A DNA stretch of 64,000 nt from Rhodococcus wratislaviensis (lineage in GTDB: Bacteria > Actinomycetota > Actinomycetes > Mycobacteriales > Mycobacteriaceae). A program made the translations under genes and the position numbers. Shown here piece by piece: positions 34,975 through 43,879 of this stretch (its first letter is position 1; each line of letters starts with the position of its first letter). Where the stretch lies: NCBI RefSeq assembly GCF_900455735.1, contig NZ_UAUI01000004.1, forward strand, positions 124,001 to 188,000, read 5' to 3'. The notes under the pieces are model-generated. The model worked only from the letters and a program-made list of their open reading frames with translations, ran no database searches and was not told where the DNA came from.

Positions 34975-36006
34975 TCAACGACTGGTCGCGGCGGGTCCGC
35001 CTGCCGACTCGGGGGCGGGTGCGGCGTCACTGCGGATGTCGATTCGCCACCCGGTCAAGCGTGCAGCAAGGCGGGCATTTTGCCCCTCCTTGCCGATGGC
35101 GAGGGACAGCTGGAAGTCGGGGACGACGACACGTGCGGCCCGCGCCTCGGGGTCCACCACAGTGACGGAGACCACTTTCGACGGCGACAGCGCGTTACCG
35201 ACGAACCGGGCCGGGTCTTCGTCGAAGTCGATGATGTCGATCTTCTCGCCGGCGAGTTCGCTCATCACGTTGCGCACCCGCTGGCCCATCGGCCCGATGC
35301 ACGCACCCTTGGCGTTGAGTCCCTGCACCCGCGACTGGACGGCGATCTTCGACCTGTGCCCGGCCTCCCGGGCGACGGCGATGATCTCGACGGAACCGTC
35401 CGCGATCTCCGGAACCTCGAGCGCGAACAGCTTGCGGACGAGGTTCGGGTGGGTGCGCGACAGCGTGATCTGCGGTCCCCGCTGTCCACGGGCCACACCG
35501 ACGACGTAGCACTTGAGCCGCTCGCCGTGCTCGTAGTTCTCGCCGGGCACCTGCTCGGCGGGCGGGATCAGACCCTCGGCGCCGCTGGCCTCGCTGCCGA
35601 TCCGCACCACGACCATCCCGCGCGAGTTCGCGCGGGTGTCGCGCTGGATCACGCCGCCGACGATCTCACCCTCGTGGGTGGAGTACTCGCCGAAGCTGCG
35701 CTCGTGCTCGGCGTCGCGCAGTCGCTGGAGGATGACCTGGCGGGCGGTGGTCGCGGCAATCCGGCCGAAACCTTCCGGGGTGTCGTCCCATTCCTCGCCG
35801 ACCATGTTGCCGTCGGCGTCGACGTCGTGCGCCATCACACGCACGATGCCGCTCTTGGTGTCGACGTCGATCCGCGCGTGCTGCTGATGCCCCTCGGTGT
35901 GCCGATAGGCGGTGAGCAACGCGGTCTGGATGGTCGAGATGACGGTCTCGATCGAGATGCCCTTGTCGGCCTCGATAGCGCGCAACGCCGCAATGTCGAT
36001 ATTCAC
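34975..36006 (-). CDS. nusA: Transcription termination/antitermination factor NusA
   Basis: 343 residues. N-terminal RNAP-binding domain ([34 protein letters not shown]), S1 domain ([29 protein letters not shown]), then two KH domains ([25 protein letters not shown] and [23 protein letters not shown]). Lacks the C-terminal acidic repeats of E. coli NusA, as is usual in actinobacteria. GTG at 36006 overlaps the rimP stop, so they are coupled. Confidence 0.97.
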   Translation of the reverse strand: MNIDIAALRAIEADKGISIETVISTIQTALLTAYRHTEGHQQHARIDVDTKSGIVRVMAHDVDADGNMVGEEWDDTPEGFGRIAATTARQVILQRLRDAEHERSFGEYSTHEGEIVGGVIQRDTRANSRGMVVVRIGSEASGAEGLIPPAEQVPGENYEHGERLKCYVVGVARGQRGPQITLSRTHPNLVRKLFALEVPEIADGSVEIIAVAREAGHRSKIAVQSRVQGLNAKGACIGPMGQRVRNVMSELAGEKIDIIDFDEDPARFVGNALSPSKVVSVTVVDPEARAARVVVPDFQLSLAIGKEGQNARLAARLTGWRIDIRSDAAPAPESAGGPAATSR

Positions 36007-36575
36007 TTGTCCAACCCCTCTACTACTTCTTCATCTTCCGACGCGTCTGCGTCCGCGGGTGCCACGCGACCCTCGGGAATCCCGCCCGCGAGTTCCAGCT
36101 CTCGCGGGTCGGGTTTCGAGAATTCCACTTGCACAACAGCTTTCTGAATGTCCGGGAGCGCGACGCGCCGAACCTCCGGGCCCGTACGCGAGCCGATCAC
36201 CACCGCGACCGAATCGCCGTCGAGGACGCCGATCCGACCCACGACGGTCTCGTGCGCAAGATCGATGCGCGCCTTGCGGCCGCGGGCCCGGCGCCAGTGC
36301 CGCTCGTGCGTGAGCGGCCGGTCGATACCGGGAGACGTGACCTCGAGCGTGTATGGCGACTCCCCGAAATCGGACACCGAATCGAAGACCTCGGAGATCT
36401 CGTGGCTCAGGTTCGCGACCGCGTCGAGTTCGAGCCCGGCGTCGCTGTCCACCATGATCCGGACCGCGCTGTGCCGACCCGCGAGGGTGACCGCAACGCC
36501 CTCCAAGTCGTAGCCCTGGCGTTGCACCAGATCGGAGATGAGCTCCGTCACCCTCTCCTTGGATGGAACCGGCAT
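36003..36575 (-). CDS. rimP: Ribosome maturation factor RimP
   Basis: 190 residues. Needed for 30S assembly. [47 protein letters not shown], then [46 protein letters not shown] is the RimP N-domain with the S-P-G-I-D-R-P-L motif; an SH3-like C-domain and an acidic tail follow. ATG at 36575. It is the first gene of the nusA-infB string. Confidence 0.96.
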   Translation of the reverse strand: MPVPSKERVTELISDLVQRQGYDLEGVAVTLAGRHSAVRIMVDSDAGLELDAVANLSHEISEVFDSVSDFGESPYTLEVTSPGIDRPLTHERHWRRARGRKARIDLAHETVVGRIGVLDGDSVAVVIGSRTGPEVRRVALPDIQKAVVQVEFSKPDPRELELAGGIPEGRVAPADADASEDEEVVEGLDK

Positions 36576-36771
36576 CGGGGAAGCTCCTCGTTTCAGTTGT
36601 CGCTCGTCGTCTTCGTGGTCTGGCAGGTCATCGTGCCGCGCACGCAGCACCACGAACCCGCCGGGACGGGTTCGAGCATCTAAGAGTAACGCTGATTCGA
36701 CGCGCCCGTGACCAGCCCCGGTGCTCGATTCCCGGGATCGCGGCCCGACCTGGCACCATGGACCGGTGCTC

Positions 36772-37299
36772 ATGCCCACCGTCTCCCGGCCCCCGACATC
36801 CGGTCCGGCCGTGTCCCGGCGCACCGCTCTCCGGTTCGCAGCCGCCTCGGCCTTCGGCGTCGCGAGCGTCGCCCTGCTGGCGGGGTGCGCCGACGACGCG
36901 GACTCCGACACCGAGGTCGATTCACTCGTCGAGCAGTCGCGTCTGGCTCGTCGTGACGCCGCCGGTGCGGCGGCCACGATCGCGCTGCTCCCCGATCGCG
37001 GCGCGGCGCTCGAACTCGTCCGCGCCCAGCGCGCCGCGCACGCCGACGCACTGGATGCCGAAATCGCCAGGGCTGCAGGAACTTACCTGGACGGCACCGC
37101 ACCGACCACGTCCGCTCCCCCGTCGACGACACCGACCGCACCGGCGCCGCCGCCCGGCCTCGATCAATTGCGGGCCTTCCTGGCCGAGTCGCAGCGCAGC
37201 GCAGCCGATTCGGCGCGCGCACTGACCGCCTACCGGGCGGGGCTCTGCGCGTCGATCAGCGCGGCATGCGGAACGTATCTGGCGGTGGTGCTGCCGTGA
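36772..37299 (+). CDS. Tat-type lipoprotein, Rv2843-like
   Basis: About 175 residues. [20 protein letters not shown] leads into a hydrophobic helix ending SVALLAGC, so it combines a twin-arginine (SRRTALRF) signal with a lipobox; the mature protein is a helical domain with a Pro/Thr linker ([22 protein letters not shown]). A GTG six bases earlier is an alternative start. It diverges from rimP and overlaps the following ferritin-like gene, the same arrangement as Rv2843 and Rv2844 beside Rv2842c. Function is unknown. Confidence 0.75.
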   Translation: MPTVSRPPTSGPAVSRRTALRFAAASAFGVASVALLAGCADDADSDTEVDSLVEQSRLARRDAAGAAATIALLPDRGAALELVRAQRAAHADALDAEIARAAGTYLDGTAPTTSAPPSTTPTAPAPPPGLDQLRAFLAESQRSAADSARALTAYRAGLCASISAACGTYLAVVLP

Positions 37300-37739
37300 C
37301 GACACCCACTGAAGCCGAGGGTAAGAGCCTCGCCGACGCGCTGACCGCCGAACATTCCGCGGTGTTCGCCTACGGAGTGGTCGCCGCATTCTCGAATCCC
37401 ACCCGGGCCACCCAGGTGGCCACCGCCGCCGCAGCCCACCGGGCGCGACGGGACGGGCTCCTGGACACGTTGACGGCGGCAGGACTGACGGCCCCGGCCG
37501 CCGAGGCGGGCTACACCCTGCCGTTCCCCGTCACCGATCCGATCACGGCCGCACAGTTGGCGGCCCAGGTCGAGGCCGACACCGCCGTCGCGTGGCGGGC
37601 GGTCGTCGAACACGGTGAGACGGAGGACACCCGCACGCTCGGCGTCACCGCGCTGACCGAAGCGGCCGTCAGGGAGGCCACCTGGCGGGTGGCTCTCGGG
37701 ACCGATCCGGTGACCGACCCGTTCCCCGGCCAGCCCTGA
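37296..37739 (+). CDS. DUF4439 ferritin-like protein
   Basis: 147 residues: KSLADALTAEHSAVFAYGVVAAF, then HRARRDGLLDTLTAAGL, a Pro-rich loop, and ITAAQLAAQVEADTAVAWRAVVEHGETEDTRTLGVTALTEAAVREATWRVALG. The long helices with A-E-H-S-A-V and spaced acidic residues fit a ferritin-like bundle (DUF4439). GTG at 37296 overlaps the lipoprotein stop (GTGA). The partner is a Tat lipoprotein and this protein has no signal of its own, so it is probably cytosolic. No substrate is known. Confidence 0.85.
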   Translation: MTTPTEAEGKSLADALTAEHSAVFAYGVVAAFSNPTRATQVATAAAAHRARRDGLLDTLTAAGLTAPAAEAGYTLPFPVTDPITAAQLAAQVEADTAVAWRAVVEHGETEDTRTLGVTALTEAAVREATWRVALGTDPVTDPFPGQP

Positions 37740-37840
37740 CGACGCGCAGGTTCCCGCCCAGCGGGATTCTGCACCCGCCTGTCGCGTTCGCGGCCTAGCG
37801 TCTGTCCCGACACGGTGAACGGCAACGGGAGGACGGCGGC

Positions 37841-38326
37841 GTGGACGAGCGCTCGGTGGAGCAGCGTCTGGCGGACCTGGAGCGGATCGACGCGATCAAG
37901 GCGCTCAAGTACCGCTATTGGCGAGCGTGCGACGGCAAGGATCCGGACGCGTTCCGTTCCTGCTTCGTCTCGTCCGGGGCGTCGATCGACTTCGGGCCGC
38001 TCGGCCGGTTCGACGACGCGGACCGGCTCACGGACATCTTCCGCAGGATCGCGCTCCATGAAGTGGACGGCAAGCACGTGATCCTTGACATGCACCACGG
38101 CTTCCATCCGGACATCGTGCTGCACAGCGACACCGAGGCGTCGGGCGCGTGGACGCTGAAGTTCCGCCAGGTGGATCTGCTGAAGCGGACGGAGACCGTA
38201 TCCTCCGGCGAGTACGACGACGCCTACCGTCTCGAGGACGGCGTCTGGCGAATGTCGCGATGCCACTTCACCACTCGATGGTCGATCACCCGCCCGCTCC
38301 CCCAGGACACGGTGGTCGTCCAGTGA
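37841..38326 (+). CDS. SnoaL-like (NTF2 fold) protein
   Basis: 161 residues: DERSVEQRLADLERIDAIKALKYRYWRACDGKDPDAFRSCFVSSGASIDFGPLGRF, the SnoaL_4 opening with Y-R-Y-W-R and D-G-K-D, then MHHGFHPDIVLHSDTEASG and a closing R-L-E-D-G-V-W-R-M-S. GTG at 37841 has GGGAGGACGG upstream. Members are steroid isomerases, dehydratases or small ligand binders. Coupled to the following SDR gene by overlapping stop and start. Confidence 0.88.
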   Translation: MDERSVEQRLADLERIDAIKALKYRYWRACDGKDPDAFRSCFVSSGASIDFGPLGRFDDADRLTDIFRRIALHEVDGKHVILDMHHGFHPDIVLHSDTEASGAWTLKFRQVDLLKRTETVSSGEYDDAYRLEDGVWRMSRCHFTTRWSITRPLPQDTVVVQ

Positions 38327-39150
38327 GCGCCGGGGTAGCTCTGGTCACCGGGGGGAGCCGCGGCGTCGGCAAGGGTGTGGCGACGGCGCTGGGAGCCGCG
38401 GGGTGGACCGTGTACGTCACCGGGCGCGGCCCGCTGACGGACGAAAGCCCACTGGCGGTGTCGGCGCGAACGGTCACCGATGCCGGTGGGACCGGCATCG
38501 CGGTGGCCTGCGATCACCGCGACGACGACGACGTGCACAGCCTGTTCGCCCGGATCTCGGACGAGCAGGCCGGCCGGCTCGACCTGCTGGTCAACAACGT
38601 GTGGGCCGCGCCCAAGGGATTCGGCGGGTTCAGCACGCCGTTCTGGGAGCGGCCGCTGGACGACTGGGACTCGCTGATCGGCGTCGGTCTGCGTGCCCAT
38701 TACGTCGCGTCCGTGGAGGCTGCGCGGTTGATGGTGCCCCGCCGCTCCGGGTTGATCGCGAACATCTCGTCGTTCGGGACGCGCGGGCATCTGCACTCGG
38801 TGCTGTACGGCATGTCCAAGGCCGGGCTGGACAAGATGGCCAGCGACATGGCGGCGGAGCTGGCTCCGCACGACGTGCGTGCGGTCTCGCTGTGGCCGGG
38901 CATCGTGCGGACGGAGATGATCGTCGCCAGCGGCCTCGAGACCATCGCCGGCTTTCCCGTCGCGGACGCCGAGTCCCCCGAGTTCATCGGCGAGGTGATC
39001 TGCGCCCTGACCGCGGACTCCACCCTCCCGGACCGAAGCGGGCACACCTTCGTCACGGCGGAGCTGGCCGTCGAATACGGAATCACCGACACTCAGGGCC
39101 GGACCCCGCCCTCGCACCGGGAACCGTTCGGCGGCGGCCCCCTCTTCTGA
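38323..39150 (+). CDS. Short-chain dehydrogenase/reductase
   Basis: 275 residues. Rossmann motif TGGSRGVGKG, NNVW in place of the usual NNAG, catalytic ISS and YGMSKAGLDK (Tyr and Lys), then a WPGIVRTEMI strand. GTG at 38323 overlaps the SnoaL-like gene stop. SDR plus SnoaL partners are common in lipid, steroid or polyketide degradation; the substrate is not readable. The closest class is the classical SDR with cofactor preference unresolved. Confidence 0.9.
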   Translation: MSAGVALVTGGSRGVGKGVATALGAAGWTVYVTGRGPLTDESPLAVSARTVTDAGGTGIAVACDHRDDDDVHSLFARISDEQAGRLDLLVNNVWAAPKGFGGFSTPFWERPLDDWDSLIGVGLRAHYVASVEAARLMVPRRSGLIANISSFGTRGHLHSVLYGMSKAGLDKMASDMAAELAPHDVRAVSLWPGIVRTEMIVASGLETIAGFPVADAESPEFIGEVICALTADSTLPDRSGHTFVTAELAVEYGITDTQGRTPPSHREPFGGGPLF

Positions 39151-39169
39151 GCACCGGGCGCCCGTCCAC

Positions 39170-39899
39170 TCAGTTCACGTCGCGCCGGCGGACGAGCCAG
39201 ACCGTGCCGAGGGCGAACGCGGCGACGTACCCGGCCAGGAGAAGCACCGACGTGCCGCCGTCGAGGATGTTCAGGACGCCGGGGGTGGTGTCGCCGCCGA
39301 AGTCGCGGAGGGTGCCGGCGAGCGAGCCCGCGGCGGTACCGGGCAGGAAGTCCGTCACCACCGACACGGGGTCGAGGATCGCCGCCACTCCGCGGAGCAG
39401 ATTTTCGACCACCAGCACCCACACGAGGCCGAGCCCGACGGACAACGCCGGCCCCCGCGCGAGGGCGCCGACGAGGACGCCGGCGGCGGTCCACATCCCG
39501 AGGATGAGTACCCCGGAGGCGAGTGCCTTCAGCATCGCGTCCGCGGCAGGCAGACTCGCCGACTCCGATTCGACCACAGCGATGACGGACGCCACCCCGA
39601 GGTCGACGGCCGCCACCGTGAGAACGAGTCCGATCACCACGGTCAGCAGCGCGAGCAGGGTTCCGGTGAGCGCGGCCGATCGCGGCGGCCCCTGGGTGAA
39701 CACGGTCTTCCACGTTCCCCACCCGTAGCCGCTGCCGATGGTGAGGGCGCCGAGGATGAGCATCAGCGCGCCCCCGAACATGGCCATGCCCTGGGTGAAC
39801 ACCTGGGGCACCGCCGAGGGCAGCATCTGCGCGAGCAGCACGTCCGGGGGCGCAGACGACGCCATGTCGGTGGTGCCACCGGTCGTGTACGTCATGTAG
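39170..39899 (-). pseudogene. ABC-2 type permease, 5' end removed by IS element
   Basis: The readable part is ~240 residues with six helices: PSAVPQVFTQGMAMFGGALMLILGALTIGSGYGWGTWKTV, then the RSAALTGTLLALLTVVIGLVLTVAAVDL pair, and a final SVLLLAGYVAAFALGTVWLVRRRDVN. This is the ABC-2 permease layout lacking the first cytoplasmic segment and probably the first helix. The 5' edge stops exactly where the tnpB element begins, so the gene was cut by the insertion. No ATPase partner remains adjacent. The mutation is likely null unless a start inside the fragment is used. Confidence 0.75.
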
Positions 39900-39900
39900 A

Positions 39901-41133
39901 TCAACTACTCGGCCCCGAAGGGCCGGGTTTGCTGCTCACGTTCCCACTGGCTGCGGGAGGGGTGGCTGCTATGGGCGCGGTTGATTGGGCGGCCCTGTAC
40001 GTGCGATGTCCGAGTGCGGCGATGTTGCGGGCCGCGTTGTGGTCGGCGTGATCGGTCCACTGGCAGTGTCGGCATCGGAACGTTGCTTGCGAGACCCGGT
40101 TCGCTTTGTCGCAGTACCCGCATTGTGAGCAGGTTCGCGAGGTGTTCCGGGGGTCGACGACAGCGACGGGCACCCCAGCCCTCTCGGCCTTGTAGGTGAT
40201 CTGCGCTCGTAGCTGGGCGTATGCCCAGGAGTGGAGTTGGGTCCGTTGCTGTCGGGCTAGCCGTACCCGGTCGCGGATACCTGACAGGTCTTCCATCGCG
40301 ATCCCACGACCGGTGCGTTGTGCGCTGGCAACAATAGTTTTCGACAGTTGATGGTTGACGTCGGTGGCGAACCGCTGTTCCTTTCGTCGCCGTGCCTTCA
40401 ATTTCCGCTTCGCTGATTTCGTGCCCACTCGCTGCAAACTCGCGCGCAGGGCGGCGTTCTTCTTCCGGCGCGCCGTCACTGCCCCGGCGGACCACCGCAC
40501 GTCGAGGGCTGCGGGATCGTCGTCGGTGGTGACGGCGAGGTTTACGATCCCCAGATCCACACCCAACCAGCCTTCGGCGGTGTCCGGCGGCGGGGACGGT
40601 TCCGGTGCGGCTTCGTCGACGGTGGCGTGCAGGTAGAAGTGCCCGTCGCGGTAGACGAGGTCTGTTTCACCTTTGCGGTCGGCGAGGAGTGTGTGTTGCC
40701 ATGGTGCGCCCACGAACCGCACCCCCCGCAGCCGGCCCGCGGTGGTCCAGATCGACACGGTCGAGGAATCCATTTGCCACGACAGGCACCTGTCGTCGAA
40801 CGGCTGGGCGGCATGCGGCCGGAATGCGACCGCGGTCTCTGCCACCGACGTATACCGTTTCGACCCCGGCCGACGGTAGTTTCCGTTGGCCAGGTTCGCT
40901 TGCCGGGTGGTGTACGCGTCGGCAACTTTCCGCAGAACATGCAACGCCGGCTGCGCGGAAAGACCCCGCGTCTTCACCATCGGATACAGCGCGACCTGCA
41001 ACGCCCGCCGCGACCGCAGTCCCCTCGACTGAGCCAACCCGGACACCTCATTGGCAACCTCATTGCACAACACCAACGTCGACTCCAGCGCCGCAAACTG
41101 ATCAGCTGTGGGTACGAGCTTGACCACCACCAT
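39901..41133 (-). CDS. tnpB: RNA-guided endonuclease TnpB
   Basis: About 410 residues. RuvC-like triad: GVDLGIVNLAV (Asp), GIAMEDLSGI (Glu), and DHNAARNI after the zinc ribbon (Asp). The zinc finger is CSQCGYCDKANRVSQATFRC with CRHC. The N-terminal region has the basic WED/REC layout (KLVPTADQFAALESTLVLCN). All catalytic residues are kept, so it should be active. ATG at 41133 has GAGGTG upstream; GTG at 41142 would add three residues. TnpB uses an RNA from the element's right end to cleave DNA next to a target motif. Confidence 0.92.
   Translation of the reverse strand: MVVVKLVPTADQFAALESTLVLCNEVANEVSGLAQSRGLRSRRALQVALYPMVKTRGLSAQPALHVLRKVADAYTTRQANLANGNYRRPGSKRYTSVAETAVAFRPHAAQPFDDRCLSWQMDSSTVSIWTTAGRLRGVRFVGAPWQHTLLADRKGETDLVYRDGHFYLHATVDEAAPEPSPPPDTAEGWLGVDLGIVNLAVTTDDDPAALDVRWSAGAVTARRKKNAALRASLQRVGTKSAKRKLKARRRKEQRFATDVNHQLSKTIVASAQRTGRGIAMEDLSGIRDRVRLARQQRTQLHSWAYAQLRAQITYKAERAGVPVAVVDPRNTSRTCSQCGYCDKANRVSQATFRCRHCQWTDHADHNAARNIAALGHRTYRAAQSTAPIAATPPAASGNVSSKPGPSGPSS
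39910..39925 (-). ncRNA. Right-end hairpin, scaffold of TnpB guide (omega) RNA
   Basis: CGGCCC (39910-39915) and GGGCCG (39920-39925) pair with loop CGAA. It overlaps the 3' end of tnpB, where IS605-type elements encode the guide RNA: scaffold from the gene's 3' end and guide from DNA beyond the right end. The guide would start at about 39900 and read into the permease remnant (TCTACATGACGTAC on the minus strand). Exact ends need RNA data. Confidence 0.55.
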
Positions 41134-41286
41134 CCGTTTCACCTCGCACCCACCGCCTCCCCTAGCCGACTAGCCTTCACCGACCCGATGTGTGAATAGA
41201 TCATGACAGAGGGGTCCGACAAGTCCCGGGGGCAACACTTATCGAATACGATGGCGAAACCATCACGGGCACCTACTGATCCACCT

Positions 41287-41403
41287 ACAGTGCAACTCTG
41301 CGCCTTGGTCAACAGCCTCACAGGCGTGTCCGCCCGCCGTCTACGGCAAGCGTTCCCCGGACGCAAATGCGAAAACCTGTGGAGCAACCACTTCTGGTCG
41401 CCC
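41287..41403 (+). pseudogene. tnpA (IS200-type Y1 transposase) fragment
   Basis: The frame reads TVQLCALVNSLTGVSARRLRQAFPGRKCENLW and FWSP, which matches the region after the HUH motif of IS200/IS605 TnpA (VNSLKGVSARRLRQEFP, then LWSxxFW). The N-terminal HUH part and the C-terminal catalytic Tyr helix are both absent, and from 41416 the same frame becomes a histidine kinase. It is a relic, so the element cannot move without help in trans. Confidence 0.75.
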
Positions 41404-41415
41404 GCACTCACATCG

Positions 41416-42160
41416 ATGGCCGAACGCCGCGAGCGACGCACACGGCGCGGGCTTCCTGTCACGGTCTTGCTCGTCGTGCTGGCCGTCACGATGCTCTACG
41501 TGGCCCGGGGTTACACGTACGGTCCGGTGTTCCTCTCGCTCGTGGTCGCGCCTCCCTGCGCCATGACTGCCGGGTCCTGATGGCGCACCTACCCGGTCCT
41601 TGCGATCGGCTACGTCCGGATCCTCTTCGCCGTGCCGGCTGCGCAGTCTGCCGAGTCGCCGTCGCTGTGCGTCCTCACGGGTATCGCGGCCTGCCTGATG
41701 GTCCCTCCGCGCCGCCGCGATCATCCGGCAGATGCGCGGGACACTCGACGCCCGCCGGCAACGCGCCGAGACGGCGGAATGCAGCGCCCTGAACGAGCAG
41801 TGTCGATGCGCCAGCAAGGAGCGGCTCGCGATCGCCCGCAGACTGCACGATGTTCTCGCACACAGCCTCCAACTGATCTCGTGCAGGCCTCGGTCTCGCT
41901 CGAGCTGTGGGACAGCAGACCCGAAAGGTCCCAGGAAGAGCTGTCCACGATCAAGTTCGCGAGCCGCGACGCGATCGGCAACGTCCACGCGCTGTTGTCG
42001 TCACTGCGGGTTTCGGTGAGGACAGCCCGCCGATCGCGCCAACCGCACGGATCGGGGACCTGGACGGTGCGGTCGAATGCACCCGTGCCGCGGGTCTGGC
42101 GGGGACGAAGCCCTTCGGCCGATCGGCGGACAAGCCGCACTGGTACTCGCGGTCGAGTAT
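41416..42160 (+). pseudogene. Broken two-component sensor kinase
   Basis: Fragments of a NarL-type histidine kinase in shifting frames. 41416-41580 encodes the membrane part (RRGLPVTVLLVVLAVTMLYVARGYTYGPVFLSLVV) and ends at TGA. Near 41780-41880 a second frame has the phosphoacceptor box KERLAIARRLHDVLAHSLQLI. Another frame continues QASVSLELWDSRPERS and TIKFASRDAIGNVHALLSSLR. The ATPase domain and any response regulator are missing. At least three frame changes and a 3' deletion make it non-functional. Confidence 0.8.
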
Positions 42161-42284
42161 GGGCGTGACCCAGCTCGTCGGGACGGGTGACGTCGGATCT
42201 CCGGCGTGTGACGCCCGCCAGGTCGCGCAAGTACGCCGTTCCCGGCGAAGTCTCCGATGCGTTCCTCCCTGCCCTGGAACTGAT

Positions 42285-42314
42285 GCGGGCCCGGAACTCA
42301 CGGTCCGGGCCCGC
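42285..42314 (-). terminator. Terminator of MFS exporter gene
   Basis: GCGGGCCCGGA (42285-42295) and TCCGGGCCCGC (42304-42314) form a perfect 11-bp stem with loop ACTCACGG. It lies 17 bases beyond the stop at 42331. Confidence 0.75.
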
Positions 42315-42330
42315 CCGCACTCCGGCAGGG

Positions 42331-43776
42331 TCACGTCGACGCCAGGACGGCCTTCGATCGTCCCGGCATGAGGGCCGCGGCGACGACGGCGACGGCCACG
42401 AATCCGGCTCCCACGTACAGGGCCGGCGCAAGGGCGTCGATGTATCCCGACGGCGTCAGACTGCCGCCCGCACCCAGGAACACCGCGGTCAAGAGCGCGA
42501 TCCCCAGCGCGACACCGATCTCACGGAGCGTCGCATTGGTCGAACTGGCAATGCCGTGGTCGGCCTCGGGCATGTCGGCCAGGACAGCGGTCGCGTTGGG
42601 AGCGAACGTCAGACCCATACCTGCGCCCGCCATCACGAATGCCGGAATCATGCTGCCGTACGTGGCGCCGGGAACGATGAGTGACGCCATCCACAGCAGG
42701 GACAATCCCTGCAGGACCAGGCCGGTGACGAGGAGGGTCCGGACTCCCAGCCGCGGCGCGAGCAGGCCTGCGATCGGGGCCACCAGCATGGGGGCCGCCG
42801 TCCACGGCAGAGTCCGCAGGCCGGCCTCGAACGGGGAGTACCCCATGACGATCTGGAGGTACTGCGACAGAAGGAAGACGGCGCCCATCATTCCCAGCGT
42901 GAACGTCAGCCCGATGACGTTGGCCAGGGAGAACTGACGGGACCGGAACAGCCGCAGAGGCATGACGGGGAACGGTGTGCGCAACTCGCGCACCACGAAC
43001 GCCGCGAGCAACACCGCCGATGCGCACAGGGCACCGAGCACCGTGGCGCTGGTCCAGCCGTCGTCGTTGCCGTGCACGATGCCCCAGACTCCGAGGAACA
43101 CGGCTGCTCCGGCCAGGACGACACCGAGTGGATCCAGTGGCTGCCGCTTTCCCTTCGACTCACCGAGCGCGTAGAGCGCCAACGGGATCGCGACCGCTGC
43201 GACAGGAACGTTGATCCAGAACACGGCTTGCCACGACACCCCGTCGACGACGGCGCCGCCGATCACCGGGCCGAGGGCGATGCCCAGTCCCGAGACGCCG
43301 CCCCAGATCCCGATGGCGAGGGCGCGCTTGGCGAGCGGAACGGCACCGGCCAGCAGGGTGAGGGAGAGCGGCATGATGGCTGCCGCACCGATGCCCTGGA
43401 CAGCGCGTGCGCCGATGAGCATCTCGGAGGTGGTCGACAGGGCAGACGCGATCGACGCCAGCGCGAAGAGCATTATGCCCCAGAGGAATACACGGCGGCG
43501 ACCGAGTCGGTCCCCCAGCGCCGACAGCGTCAGCATCAGCGTCGCGAAGGCGAGCGTGTAGGCGTTCATGAACCATTGCAACTGCCCCACCGACGCACCC
43601 AGGTCGCGCTGGATGACCGGTAGCGCGCTGGTCATCACGAGATTGTCGAGTGTGGCCATGAACATCGGTATCGAGGCGGCGACGATCGCCAGCCAGACCG
43701 GCACCATCCGGCTGCGGCCCTGTCCTGAGGGAGGCGCCGCCGTTTCGTGTTCCAGGCGTTCGGAGAGTGTCGTCAT
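42331..43776 (-). CDS. DHA2-family (EmrB/QacA-type) MFS exporter
   Basis: 481 residues with 14 helices: VPVWLAIVAASIPMFMATLDNLVMTSALPVIQRDLGASVGQLQW carries the DHA2 front motif (L-D-x-x-V-x-x-x-A-L-P), LSALGDRLGRRRVFL is motif A, and GIALGPVIGGAV is the antiporter motif C. It would expel hydrophobic or cationic drugs using the proton gradient. ATG at 43776. It is divergent from a TetR gene with a partial palindrome between, the classic self-regulated exporter layout. Confidence 0.92.
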   Translation of the reverse strand: MTTLSERLEHETAAPPSGQGRSRMVPVWLAIVAASIPMFMATLDNLVMTSALPVIQRDLGASVGQLQWFMNAYTLAFATLMLTLSALGDRLGRRRVFLWGIMLFALASIASALSTTSEMLIGARAVQGIGAAAIMPLSLTLLAGAVPLAKRALAIGIWGGVSGLGIALGPVIGGAVVDGVSWQAVFWINVPVAAVAIPLALYALGESKGKRQPLDPLGVVLAGAAVFLGVWGIVHGNDDGWTSATVLGALCASAVLLAAFVVRELRTPFPVMPLRLFRSRQFSLANVIGLTFTLGMMGAVFLLSQYLQIVMGYSPFEAGLRTLPWTAAPMLVAPIAGLLAPRLGVRTLLVTGLVLQGLSLLWMASLIVPGATYGSMIPAFVMAGAGMGLTFAPNATAVLADMPEADHGIASSTNATLREIGVALGIALLTAVFLGAGGSLTPSGYIDALAPALYVGAGFVAVAVVAAALMPGRSKAVLAST

Positions 43777-43828
43777 GACGGGTCCTCGTATCCGAGTCGT
43801 GAGTGCGGGATGAAAGACGTTGTAAGCA

Positions 43829-43867
43829 TCAGATGATTACTTATTTCGAAGACTAGTAATCGACTGA
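43829..43867. promoter_or_regulatory. TetR operator between exporter and regulator
   Basis: GATTACT (43835-43841) and AGTAATC (43855-43861) are inverted with a 13-base spacer; beyond them TCAG (43829-43832) and CTGA (43864-43867) extend the symmetry. It lies between the exporter start (43776) and the TetR start (43880) in AT-rich sequence unlike the flanks. Confidence 0.65.
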
Positions 43868-43879
43868 TAACATGTCAAC

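Larger units (their letters stand above)
39900..41200 (-). mobile_element. IS200/IS605-group element (tnpB-carrying)
   Basis: The element holds one complete tnpB on the minus strand. Its right end is marked by a hairpin at 39910-39925 within the last codons of tnpB, followed by TTGATC. The left boundary is not exact; a sequence sharing TGATCTA with the right flank occurs near 41195. No target duplication is expected for this family. It cuts an ABC permease. A tnpA remnant lies just beyond, on the other strand. Confidence 0.75.
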
